The notes beneath the pieces were generated by a model that saw only the letters and a program-made list of their open reading frames with translations, was not told the origin of the DNA and did no database searches. DNA of 42,524 nucleotides from JBHGYD01 sp041920415 (GTDB taxonomy: Bacteria > Bacillota > Bacilli > Bacillales > Anoxybacillaceae), in NCBI GenBank assembly GCA_041920415.1, contig JBHGYD010000047.1:1-42524 (forward strand), written 5' to 3'. This document shows positions 8,333 through 14,952 of the stretch, one piece after another. A program made the translations under genes and the position numbers. Position 1 is the first letter of the stretch, and each line of letters opens with the position of its first letter.

Positions 8333-9157
8333 TTACATTAAAGCATTTTTTGATTGTTTATAGGTAGTTGTTTTTGCTTGTTGAACAAAAACAACAGCTA
8401 ACACGACGATGATCGCGATAAGCATATACCAAAATGCTGTTGTCACTTTTCCTAAAAATACGGCTTTGTAAAATAATCCACCAAATGATCCTCCTAGTAT
8501 CGGACCGACGACTGGAATCCATGCATATTGCCAATTAGATGACCCTTTTCCTGGAATCGGAAGCAAAAAGTGAGCGATGCGTGGACCTAAATCGCGCGCT
8601 GGGTTAATCGCATAGCCTGTTGTTCCTCCAAGCGATAGACCGATACTGACGATGAGAAACCCTACAACAAACGGATTTAATCCATCGGTAAATTTGTTGG
8701 CCCCGATCGCTAAAATCCCAACAACCAATATAAACGTACCAATCATTTCGCTTAACAAATTCGCAAAATGGTTTGGAATCGCTGGACCTGTCGCAAATAC
8801 CCCTAATTTTACGCTTGGGTCATCTGTTTCTTTCCAATGAGGTAAGTAATGAAGAAAAACGATCGTCGCACCAATAATCGCTCCAAGCAGTTGCGCAACG
8901 ATATATACCGGTACATCCTTCCAAGGAAAATCGCCGTTGAATGCCAATGCGAGCGTGACGGCTGGATTTAGATGGGCGCCGCTAAATTGACCAACCGCAT
9001 ACACTGCTACGGCTACTGCTAACCCCCATCCCATCGTAATGACAATCCACCCAGAGTTTTGCGCAAATGATTTGTTTAAGCTCACTCCTGCGCAAACACC
9101 GGCACCAAAAATAATGAGTAAAGCCGTTCCAATCAGTTCGGCGACAAATGGTGTCAT
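8333..9157 (-). CDS. glpF: Glycerol uptake facilitator (aquaglyceroporin)
   Basis: 274-residue MIP-family channel that lets glycerol across the cytoplasmic membrane. Both pore motifs are present: GAHLNPAVT (NPA at about 64-66) and GYAINPARDLGPR. The aspartate after the second NPA is the glycerol-facilitator type rather than a pure water channel. Six membrane helices are expected. The start is the ATG of MTPFVAEL: GGGGGA lies about 6 nt upstream, and the earlier in-frame ATG would read through the leader terminator. First gene of the glpF-glpK operon. Confidence 0.96.
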   Translation of the reverse strand: MTPFVAELIGTALLIIFGAGVCAGVSLNKSFAQNSGWIVITMGWGLAVAVAVYAVGQFSGAHLNPAVTLALAFNGDFPWKDVPVYIVAQLLGAIIGATIVFLHYLPHWKETDDPSVKLGVFATGPAIPNHFANLLSEMIGTFILVVGILAIGANKFTDGLNPFVVGFLIVSIGLSLGGTTGYAINPARDLGPRIAHFLLPIPGKGSSNWQYAWIPVVGPILGGSFGGLFYKAVFLGKVTTAFWYMLIAIIVVLAVVFVQQAKTTTYKQSKNALM

Positions 9158-9189
9158 TCTTATTCCCCCTTTGTTTTTTATGTGTGGCG

Positions 9190-9244
9190 AAAAAGACAAA
9201 AACCCACACATCTCCTCTTATAAAAAAGAGGAACATGTGTGGGT
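9190..9244 (-). promoter_or_regulatory. glpF leader terminator/antiterminator (GlpP-type control)
   Basis: In the glpF leader ACCCACACAT pairs with ATGTGTGGGT, extended by an inner CCTCTT/AAGAGG pair. A T-rich tail (TTTTTGTCTTTTT) follows on the minus strand, 33 nt before the start codon. This is a factor-independent terminator placed ahead of the operon. In Bacillus the glycerol genes are controlled by the antiterminator GlpP acting on such leaders in the presence of glycerol 3-phosphate; use of GlpP here is inferred. Confidence 0.75.
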
Positions 9245-9281
9245 CTCCCAATTCTCCGCCACGATTATTAACTTGATTATA

Positions 9282-9310
9282 ATGTTAATCAAAAATGTAA
9301 GCGTTGTCAA
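9282..9310 (-). promoter_or_regulatory. glpF promoter overlapped by a perfect cre site
   Basis: Minus-strand TTGACA (9310-9305), 17 nt, TAACAT (9287-9282). The plus-strand sequence ATGTAAGCGTTGTCA (9295-9309) fits the CcpA cre consensus WTGNAANCGNWNNCW at every fixed position and covers the -35. This predicts glucose repression of glycerol use. TATAAT at about 9278-9283 is an alternative -10, but its spacing is poor. Confidence 0.65.
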
Positions 9311-9331
9311 TACATTTTCAGAAATTTTTCT

Positions 9332-9730
9332 CTACTTTCCCATAATTTGAATATAATCAAAATCGAGCGTATCGACAGCATCTTCGATATGCAACCGAGT
9401 GATAAAACGATAGGAAACTCCTGGTTGTGAAGGGATGATATTTTCTGGAACTTGATAGCTAAACGGCAAACTCTTTTTCTGTTCTGCTTCGATAATAAAT
9501 TCGCCCGTAATCGGAATCGTCGCAATAATCGTATCTTCTTCCTTTCCGTCACGCAACGTCTTACGAACGAAATCGACATCAAGCTTCATCACCTTTTGTT
9601 CTACTGTCCCTCCGCGAATATGCAGTTGTCCCTCGATGATATCCCCAAGTTTATACACTTGTTTATTTAAAATTAAATCGACATGAGCCGAACCAATTCC
9701 TAATTTTGACATCATTTTACGCAATAACAT
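9332..9730 (-). CDS. Short Spo0M-like arrestin-fold protein, 132 aa
   Basis: The start MLLRKMMSKLGIGSAHVDLI, followed by LNKQVYKLGDIIEGQLHIRGG, matches the N-terminal arrestin-like beta-sandwich of Spo0M, a sporulation-control protein of about 258 residues in B. subtilis. Here only that half is present, and it ends cleanly at a stop (DFDYIQIMGK). It is either a short family member or a gene that lost its second domain. AGAGGTG lies 8 nt before the chosen ATG; the ATG 11 codons upstream has no site. A perfect cre-like site (9899-9912) and a terminator lie upstream. Function beyond the family is not known. Confidence 0.7.
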   Translation of the reverse strand: MLLRKMMSKLGIGSAHVDLILNKQVYKLGDIIEGQLHIRGGTVEQKVMKLDVDFVRKTLRDGKEEDTIIATIPITGEFIIEAEQKKSLPFSYQVPENIIPSQPGVSYRFITRLHIEDAVDTLDFDYIQIMGK

Positions 9731-9823
9731 ATTAACACACCTCTTTTTCCCCATGTTTTTCACAATACTACATTTATACGGTTTACCATTTAGATTTGTT
9801 TCATCATTTCGACCATGCGAAGA

Positions 9824-9857
9824 TAAAAAAGACCTATGCCTTGTTTCGGCAAAGGTC
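9824..9857 (-). terminator. Terminator after the 83-residue gene
   Basis: GACCTTTGCCGAAACAAGGCATAGGTC forms a stem followed by TTTTTT on the minus strand. It lies about 100 nt after the stop of the 9961-10212 gene and about 94 nt before the Spo0M-like start, so it could also attenuate that gene. Confidence 0.7.
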
Positions 9858-9898
9858 TGTTGAATATTGTCCGGTCAACAAAGCCGTCTTTTTCATCG

Positions 9899-9912
9899 TG
9901 ATAGCGCTTACA
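9899..9912 (-). promoter_or_regulatory. cre-like (CcpA) site
   Basis: Read on the minus strand, TGTAAGCGCTATCA fits TGWAANCGNTNWCA at all fixed positions. It sits between the 83-residue gene and the terminator before the Spo0M-like gene. No clear promoter was found next to it, so the controlled gene is uncertain. Confidence 0.45.
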
Positions 9913-9960
9913 ACATCATCTATTTTCTAATTTATGTCATCTTTTTTTATTTGTCAACAG

Positions 9961-10212
9961 TTATTCATACACATTTTCGTTCTCAATCACATAATCAACA
10001 CGAATAACGGGAATATCATGCTTCTCTACCTCGGCAACGATCAAACCGACGCGATCGTTATAGATACAAAATGTTTGCTGTCCTTTCTTAAAAGCAGTTT
10101 CTCCATAGGAGAGAACCATATGGTAAAGTTTCTGATCATTCAAATGATTTTTCTGCACTCGTTTTCCTAACCGCACAATCACTTCTTTTCCACCAATTTT
10201 CCCGCGATACAT
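9961..10212 (-). CDS. Hypothetical protein, 83 aa
   Basis: Small soluble, beta-rich protein beginning MYRGKIGGKEVIVRLGKRV and ending ...DYVIENENVYE; no signal peptide or membrane segment. A very good ribosome site (AAAGGAGG, 7 nt spacing) supports translation. Codon use is like its neighbours. I do not recognise the family. It is a single-gene unit ending in the 9824-9857 terminator. Its promoter must lie in 10213-10390, where I see no clear sigma-A match. Confidence 0.65.
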   Translation of the reverse strand: MYRGKIGGKEVIVRLGKRVQKNHLNDQKLYHMVLSYGETAFKKGQQTFCIYNDRVGLIVAEVEKHDIPVIRVDYVIENENVYE

Positions 10213-10393
10213 GCAAATCCTCCTTTACGCTCTTACTTCAATGTATGACATCTTCCTTTCATTCATACGTATTTTTGTAGCAACGCAAGAAACATTGTTG
10301 ATAAAACGGTTCGACAAACGAAGGCGATTTTCCTCTCTTTCGAAAGATTACCCAAAAATTTGCAAATTTTTTCTGAAATTCGCTTTGTTTTCC

Positions 10394-10566
10394 TTGACGA
10401 TGCCCCCACATTAGTGTATAGTAAAGACATCATTTAACAGAATATATCTCGTACGGTGCAGCTTGGCTCACTCACCTTAGATGGCTGTGGAGTTATATTC
10501 CGTTATTTGATAAAAATTTTTAAGTTAGCCGAAAGGTGCTAAAGGTATTAGGAGGAATTAAGTATT
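10394..10566 (+). promoter_or_regulatory. cspD promoter and long structured leader
   Basis: TTGACG (10394-10399), 17 nt, TATAGT (10417-10422) gives a good sigma-A promoter. Transcription would start near 10429, leaving a leader of about 137 nt before the cold-shock gene. Long leaders are typical of csp mRNAs and control translation with temperature. GAATATATCTC (10440-10450) can pair with GAGTTATATTC (about 10491-10501), enclosing a smaller hairpin. This is the content of the 354-nt gene gap here. Confidence 0.65.
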
Positions 10567-10767
10567 ATGCAAAACGGTAAAGTAAAATGGTTTAACAATG
10601 AAAAAGGTTATGGTTTCATTGAAGTGGAAGGCGGAGCAGACGTATTCGTTCATTTCACAGCAATCCAAGGTGAAGGTTACAAAACATTAGAAGAAGGTCA
10701 AGAAGTTTCTTTCGAAATCGTTCAAGGAAACCGCGGACCTCAAGCTGCGAACGTAGTAAAATTATAA
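10567..10767 (+). CDS. cspD: Cold-shock protein
   Basis: 66-residue single cold-shock domain. It has both RNA-binding motifs, KGYGFIEV (RNP1) and VFVHFTAI (RNP2), in the order and spacing of CspA-family proteins. These bind single-stranded RNA and keep mRNA unfolded, mainly in the cold or at transition to stationary phase. AGGAGG lies 8-9 nt before the ATG. The symbol cspD is chosen because the following genes (ypzA, ypeQ, ypeP, an RNase H gene) are the neighbours of cspD in B. subtilis; the protein alone would not separate cspB from cspD. degR, which follows cspD in B. subtilis, is absent here. Confidence 0.93.
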   Translation: MQNGKVKWFNNEKGYGFIEVEGGADVFVHFTAIQGEGYKTLEEGQEVSFEIVQGNRGPQAANVVKL

Positions 10768-10808
10768 TCAAGCATTCGTTTATATAGAGCGTAGAACGGA
10801 AGCGAAAT

Positions 10809-10839
10809 AAAAAAGACTGACGTTATGTCAGTCTTTTTT
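10809..10839 (+). terminator. cspD terminator
   Basis: AAAAAAGACTGAC-GTTAT-GTCAGTCTTTTTT: perfect stem and T run 42 nt after the stop. Confidence 0.9.
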
Positions 10840-10903
10840 CTGTTTTCTGTACGCATATTCCTTCCGAACGCAACAAACACTATCCGTTAGGAGGTGTTTT
10901 TAT

Positions 10904-11164
10904 ATGGAACGTGACATTCATTCAGGTTACAACGATTTAAAACAAGTAGAAATGTTCGTTGAAACAGCAAAAAAAATGGTTGGTTCAGCGACGATGAGCT
11001 TAGACAAAGATATGTTGGAAGGTGCCAAACAAGCAATTGCCAATGCATATGAACAACTCTCCCGCGCCCGCGGTCAAGCAACTGGCGTTGATGAGTCATT
11101 TCTTGCTCAGTGCGAACAGCAGCTGCAAAAAACGGAACATCAATTAAATGAAGCATTAAATTAG
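10904..11164 (+). CDS. ypzA: DUF2564 family protein (YpzA-like), 86 aa
   Basis: Small helical protein (MERDIHSGYNDLKQVEMFVE..., then repeated glutamine/leucine heptads to ...HQLNEALN), consistent with the DUF2564 family of Bacillaceae. No signal or membrane segment; probably a cytoplasmic coiled coil. The ribosome site TAGGAGGTG has good spacing to the ATG. The gene order cspD-ypzA-ypeQ-ypeP supports the name. Function is unknown in all members I know of. Confidence 0.75.
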   Translation: MERDIHSGYNDLKQVEMFVETAKKMVGSATMSLDKDMLEGAKQAIANAYEQLSRARGQATGVDESFLAQCEQQLQKTEHQLNEALN

Positions 11165-11193
11165 AAAAAGGGCTCATTGATGAGACCCTTTTT
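11165..11193. terminator. Bidirectional terminator between ypzA and ypeQ
   Basis: AAAAAGGGCTCA-TTGA-TGAGACCCTTTTT serves the convergent genes on both strands. Confidence 0.8.
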
Positions 11194-11202
11194 GCCGTTT
11201 TT

Positions 11203-11424
11203 CTATTGGAAAGAGCGAGAAGAAGCTGTCAATAACATCTCTCCGTATTGTTTTATCATTTCACCAACAGTACAATGGTTAATGCAAAACGATTGCGCAT
11301 ACGTTTTCCCCACTTCTTTGCGAAACGTACTTTTTAAAAAGCATCCTTCACAATACTGATGATGAATCTCGTTTAATTTCGTTAATATTTCTTTTCGTTT
11401 TGCTGCTTTCTCTTCTTTACTCAT
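11203..11424 (-). CDS. ypeQ: Small zinc-finger protein (YpeQ-like), 73 aa
   Basis: Four cysteines arranged CEGC (25, 28) and CINHC (47, 51) suggest a treble-clef or zinc-ribbon metal site; the rest is helical and lysine-rich at the start. Its ATG overlaps the last 8 nt of ypeP, so the two genes are translationally coupled. The same pair is found in B. subtilis. It may bind nucleic acid together with the RNase H-like YpeP, but that is inference from the coupling. Confidence 0.75.
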   Translation of the reverse strand: MSKEEKAAKRKEILTKLNEIHHQYCEGCFLKSTFRKEVGKTYAQSFCINHCTVGEMIKQYGEMLLTASSRSFQ

Positions 11425-12097
11425 CCGTTTCTAATCCTTTCTTTCCAAGTTCCATCGTGCTTGTAATTGCTTTTCCTTCTAGTGCTTGACGGGCAAGCTG
11501 GTCCGCTTCTTTATTTTGTTTTCGTGAAATCGGTTCATAAATTGGTTGGATACCTAACTCTCTTAGTTTCGCCTCAATGCGGTCAAGCCATGTATTGTAA
11601 TCATCTTCAAAGCACGGCCACACACCAGAAAGCTGATTTAACACAACATGCGAATCGCCGCGAAAAATGACCGGTAAATGATGAACACCAAGCTCTTCTA
11701 GCATTTGTACTAAAAACCAAAATGCGGCATATTCCGCTTCATTGTTCGATTTTAATTCACCAAGCTGGCGATTGACACGAAGCCGATATTGTTGATTGTT
11801 TTGTGTATAATAAATAACCGCTCCCACTCCAGCTTGAAACGTTTCGTTATCAAATCCTCCATCAAAATAAGCAATCACATCGTGCGGTTCGGTTTCTAAT
11901 TCTTTTAATAATTTCGTAAGTTCTTTTTTCGTCCATGTTACATGACCGCGATCGATAAAGATTACCTCTTTTACACGCCCTGTTTTTTCAAAATCTTCCG
12001 CTAACAGAAGGGCCTTCTCTGCCGGAAGAAGATCAGAGGTTAACACAATTTCTTGCTTTTTCGGTGTAATATATGTCCATTGAATAATCACGTCCAC
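11417..12097 (-). CDS. ypeP: RNase H-like protein YpeP, 226 aa
   Basis: Residues 1-70 form a separate N-terminal domain (IIQWTYITPKKQEIVLTSDL, then LPAEKALLLAED). A ribonuclease H fold follows with all four acidic positions of the active site: D79 (AYFDGG), E122 (NNEAEY), D148 (RGDSHV) and D199 (NKEADQLAR). Such proteins cut the RNA strand of RNA/DNA hybrids. The start is GTG, with a modest AAGGA site; an ATG just upstream is in another frame. The gene overlaps ypeQ by 8 nt. It points away from a second, shorter RNase H gene at 12310, an arrangement close to ypeP/ypdQ in B. subtilis. Confidence 0.85.
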   Translation of the reverse strand: MDVIIQWTYITPKKQEIVLTSDLLPAEKALLLAEDFEKTGRVKEVIFIDRGHVTWTKKELTKLLKELETEPHDVIAYFDGGFDNETFQAGVGAVIYYTQNNQQYRLRVNRQLGELKSNNEAEYAAFWFLVQMLEELGVHHLPVIFRGDSHVVLNQLSGVWPCFEDDYNTWLDRIEAKLRELGIQPIYEPISRKQNKEADQLARQALEGKAITSTMELGKKGLETDE

Positions 12098-12309
12098 TTT
12101 CGTTTCATCCTTCCACTATCCATTTTAGCAATTGTTCCTTGAAAGAACGATTCGCTCTATTACTTTATATTATACAATATAGGAAAGGAAAAAATGTGAA
12201 CGAAATCACTACGGTTTATCGTCATTTTGCCCAACAAAAAAAGATATATAAATTTTCTAAAAATGATGATACACTAGCAATAGTTTTATTTTTTTGGAGG
12301 AATGTTGAA

Positions 12310-12717
12310 TTGATTGAAGTGTATATTGATGGGGCAAGCGCCGGAAATCCGGGTCCTTCTGGTGCAGGAATTTTCATCAAGGTTAACGGAACAGTGGAAC
12401 GATATTCGATTCCACTTGGTATAATGTCCAATCATGAAGCGGAACTTCATTCCTTGATTAAAGGGTTAGAAATTTGTCTTGAAAAAGGCTATCGAATCGT
12501 CTCGTTCCGTACCGATTCACAATTGATCGACCGAGCTATCGAAAAGGAATTTGTAAAAAACAAAACGTATGCGCCTCTTTTACAACAAGCGCTTTTACTG
12601 GCCAAACAATTGGACCTATTTTTTCTTAAATGGATTCCAAGTAAAGAAAACCATGTTGCCGATGAATTAGCACGAAAAGCGATTCGCCAAAATGATTCAA
12701 AGGGGGATGAGGTGTGA
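12310..12717 (+). CDS. ypdQ: Ribonuclease HI-type protein (YpdQ-like), 135 aa
   Basis: A compact RNase H domain. Active-site acids are D7 (YIDGAS), E45 (NHEAEL), D69 (RTDSQ) and D118 (HVADEL), all in place, so activity on RNA/DNA hybrids is likely. The start is the TTG at 12310: TGGAGG lies 9 nt upstream. The frame continues open to an ATG at 12139, but that extension is not RNase H-like. The stop overlaps the GTG of the EamA gene by 4 nt (GTGTGA), so the two are coupled. No known reason links an RNase H with a DMT exporter. Confidence 0.82.
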   Translation: MIEVYIDGASAGNPGPSGAGIFIKVNGTVERYSIPLGIMSNHEAELHSLIKGLEICLEKGYRIVSFRTDSQLIDRAIEKEFVKNKTYAPLLQQALLLAKQLDLFFLKWIPSKENHVADELARKAIRQNDSKGDEV

Positions 12718-13643
12718 AAAAACAGTGGGTAGCAGATACGAGTCTTCTCGCTGTCACGTTCGTTTGGGGAGCCACATTTGTTGTCGTTCAAAACGCGATT
12801 TCATTTCTTGAGCCGCTTTCGTTTAACGCCGTACGCTTTTGGATGGCCGGCTTGTTTTTGCTTCTATGGCTTCTATTATTTCACCGTTCTCAGCTCAAAC
12901 AATACAGCATGTCTCTTTTGCGCGCCGGCGTCTGGATGGGACTTTGGCTGTTTAGCGGTTATGCGTTGCAAACGATTGGGCTTTTGTATACAACGTCATC
13001 AAAAGCCGGATTTATTACCGGTCTTAGCGTCGTGTTAGTACCCCTATTTTCGTTTCTTTTTTTGAAACAAAAACCGGCAATGAATGCAGTGTTAGGGGCA
13101 CTGATTGCGACGGTCGGCTTATATTTTTTGACAATGGATAGCGGTGAGTGGTCCATAAATCGAGGCGATGTGTTCGTCTTCTTTTGCGCCATCTCATTTG
13201 CGATGCATATTATTGTGACAGGAAACTATTCGTCACGTTACCCAACATTCTTGTTAACCGTAACTCAAATTTTTACTGTTGCGATTATGTGCTCTGTTTT
13301 TGCATTTATTTTTGAAGATGGAACACAAATGTGGAACATGGCGATTTTACGACAACGAGAAGTATGGGCAGCGTTAATCATTACCTCATTGTTCGCAACA
13401 GCGCTTGCATTTTTAGTACAAACAAACTTTCAAAAATATACGACTGCTACCCGCGTTGCCCTTATTTTTGCGATGGAACCGGTATTTGCCGCTGTGACTG
13501 CATACATATGGGCCGGGGAACGGCTTTCGACTGTTGGAATGATCGGTTGTATTGGTATTTTATGCGGCATGATTTTGTCGGAATTTCCATTTTCGTTGTT
13601 GTTTCGAAAACGGTTATCAACAAAGCGACATCTAACACGTTGA
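12714..13643 (+). CDS. EamA/DMT family transporter, 309 aa
   Basis: Ten predicted membrane helices in two EamA repeats. The first starts at LLAVTFVWGATFVVVQNAIS; the second contains the conserved C-terminal block ATRVALIFAMEPVFAAVTAY. DMT proteins export amino acids, nucleotides or drugs; the substrate cannot be told. It starts with GTG overlapping the RNase H stop, with a GGGGGATGAG ribosome site inside the upstream gene. A hairpin terminator follows. Confidence 0.88.
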   Translation: MKKQWVADTSLLAVTFVWGATFVVVQNAISFLEPLSFNAVRFWMAGLFLLLWLLLFHRSQLKQYSMSLLRAGVWMGLWLFSGYALQTIGLLYTTSSKAGFITGLSVVLVPLFSFLFLKQKPAMNAVLGALIATVGLYFLTMDSGEWSINRGDVFVFFCAISFAMHIIVTGNYSSRYPTFLLTVTQIFTVAIMCSVFAFIFEDGTQMWNMAILRQREVWAALIITSLFATALAFLVQTNFQKYTTATRVALIFAMEPVFAAVTAYIWAGERLSTVGMIGCIGILCGMILSEFPFSLLFRKRLSTKRHLTR

Positions 13644-13699
13644 ACTACTCCCTCTTTCACTTCGTTTCAAAGTGGGAGCCTTCTCTCCTAATTTTAGAT

Positions 13700-13735
13700 A
13701 AAATCCTCGAAGCGATTGGCCTCGAGGATTTTTTC
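13700..13735. terminator. Terminator between EamA gene and the 92-residue gene
   Basis: AAAATCCTCGA...TCGAGGATTTTTT stem with a T run on the plus strand; it lies between two convergent genes. Confidence 0.8.
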
Positions 13736-13736
13736 A

Positions 13737-14015
13737 CTAATCAATGAATCCTTTTTCTTTCATAAACATCCGTATTTGTTGATGCGTTGTGATTTGTTGT
13801 TGTTGAAACGCTTCAAGTAACGAAAGATAAAAGCTGCCATCAAACTGTTTTTGAATTTTTAATGTCCATTCAAGCGCCATAATCGTAAGTGCGTCATCAG
13901 CTCCCGCATACTGTTGACCAAACCGAATAAAGTTGTGCGCATCTTCGCCAAGGCGAAATCCTTTACTCGCTAAAAAATCGAAGTATTGTTCTACCGTCCG
14001 CTCTTTTTTCCCCAT
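13737..14015 (-). CDS. Hypothetical protein (possibly DUF6123-like), 92 aa
   Basis: Small helical cytoplasmic protein (TVEQYFDFLASKGFRLGEDA...QQITTHQQIRMFMKEKGF). The pattern recalls short Bacillaceae proteins grouped as DUF6123, but I am not certain. AGAAGGA precedes the ATG. Single gene; the function is unknown. Nothing in its neighbours (a PAP2-like gene and an exporter) suggests a role. Confidence 0.65.
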   Translation of the reverse strand: MGKKERTVEQYFDFLASKGFRLGEDAHNFIRFGQQYAGADDALTIMALEWTLKIQKQFDGSFYLSLLEAFQQQQITTHQQIRMFMKEKGFID

Positions 14016-14079
14016 ATTCCTTCTCCCAAAATGAGATATTCCGCTCCCATCTTAACGCATTTTCGTCGCAATGGCTAGC

Positions 14080-14540
14080 TTATTTTTTATGCGCCAACAA
14101 ATAGGACACGAATCCTGTTGCCATCCCGAGCAGAGCTCCACCGATGACTTCAATAGGCTGATGACCAAGGCGTTCGCGAATCCGTTCGTTCTGTTTCTCG
14201 TACACGGTTTGTTTCGGGTCATTTTCTAATCTCTTCACTTCTTCCGCTATATCGTTCAAGCGAATCGCTAATTCTCCTGCTTGGCGGCGCACCCCTTGTG
14301 CATCATACATCACAATTAAACCGAATAGAGCGGCTAACGCGAAATCGGTGGTTCGTATTCCTCTCTGTAAGGCGATAAACGTTGCAAGCGAAGAAACACC
14401 GGCGGAATGGGAACTTGGCATTCCCCCTGTTTCGAAAAAAGCGGCCATTGCCAGCTTCCGGTTTCAAGCTTTTTCAACGGAATTTTTAAAAATTGGGCAA
14501 AAGCAATCGTACATAATGCCGTTTTTAATGCTTTGTTCAT
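14080..14540 (-). pseudogene. Divergent PAP2 family protein (YuiD-like), frameshifted
   Basis: The frame from the ATG at 14540 (AAAGGAG 8 nt upstream) encodes MNKALKTALCTIAFAQFLKI and continues to ...SWQWPLF. After a run of six T on the minus strand (14435-14440) the homology moves to the next frame: ETGGMPSSHSAGVSSLATFI, then YDAQGVRRQAGELA, LGHQPIEVIGGALLG. One extra T would restore a ~153-residue YuiD-like membrane protein with the PSSHS phosphatase-like motif. Everything else is intact. It is therefore a fresh mutation, a slippage-corrected gene or a sequencing error. Members are membrane proteins of unclear function. Confidence 0.8.
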
Positions 14541-14614
14541 CGATAACTCTCCTTTCATGTATCATAGACATATTTTTTCACAAACAGGCAACACTATCCT
14601 CGGAGGTGAGTGCG

Positions 14615-14752
14615 ATGGCTAAAAATGGCGGAAAAAACCGCGGAACAAAAGCGCCGGGCGCAAATCCACAAGGGTTTGGACAAGATGCGACCTTTACGCC
14701 TGATCCGAAAAGCGAGTTAGAAAATGCAGCGAAAAGAAGTAATAAGAAATAA
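14615..14752 (+). CDS. sspL: Small acid-soluble spore protein L
   Basis: 45 residues (MAKNGGKNRGTKAPGANPQG, then FGQDATFTPDPKSELENAAKRSNKK). The end DPK-ELE-AKKSN pattern is that of SspL, a minor spore-core protein made late in the forespore. GGAGGTG lies 7 nt before the ATG. It is divergent from the PAP2-like gene. In B. subtilis sspL also lies near the ypdQ/ypeP block, which supports the name. A forespore promoter is expected in 14541-14600 but was not located with confidence. Confidence 0.8.
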   Translation: MAKNGGKNRGTKAPGANPQGFGQDATFTPDPKSELENAAKRSNKK

Positions 14753-14754
14753 GA

Positions 14755-14880
14755 AAAGCAGAGACCCCCGACACGCGCTGGAGGGCATGCGAGGAAACTC
14801 AGACCAAACTTTGTTTGGTCTTGCGTGGGTTACTCGAAGAAGTTGACTCAATGTGTTGACGCCGAAGCTAGACGACAATA
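14755..14880. repeat. Probable dispersed intergenic repeat
   Basis: Between sspL and the acnA terminator lies a non-coding stretch with a palindrome ACCAAACTTTGTTTGGT. It ends GCCGAAGCTAGACGACAA, which is the reverse complement (with small changes) of the TTGTTGTCTAGCTCGGC motif repeated at 20.7-20.96 kb. This suggests membership of the same repeat superfamily. Confidence 0.4.
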
Positions 14881-14904
14881 ACAGGCACAGATAAACTTTG
14901 ATAA

Positions 14905-14943
14905 TAAAAACAAGCAGGCTTAGGTTACAAGCCTGCTTGTTTC
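14905..14943 (-). terminator. acnA terminator
   Basis: AACAAGCAGGCTT-GTAACCT-AAGCCTGCTTGTTTTTA on the minus strand: a 13-bp stem with T run just after the stop. Confidence 0.9.
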
Positions 14944-14952
14944 GTTAACAAC

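Noticed and set aside
12139..12309. N-terminal extension of the RNase H gene from an ATG at 12139
   Set aside because: No homology in the first 57 codons, and a strong ribosome site sits just before the TTG at 12310.
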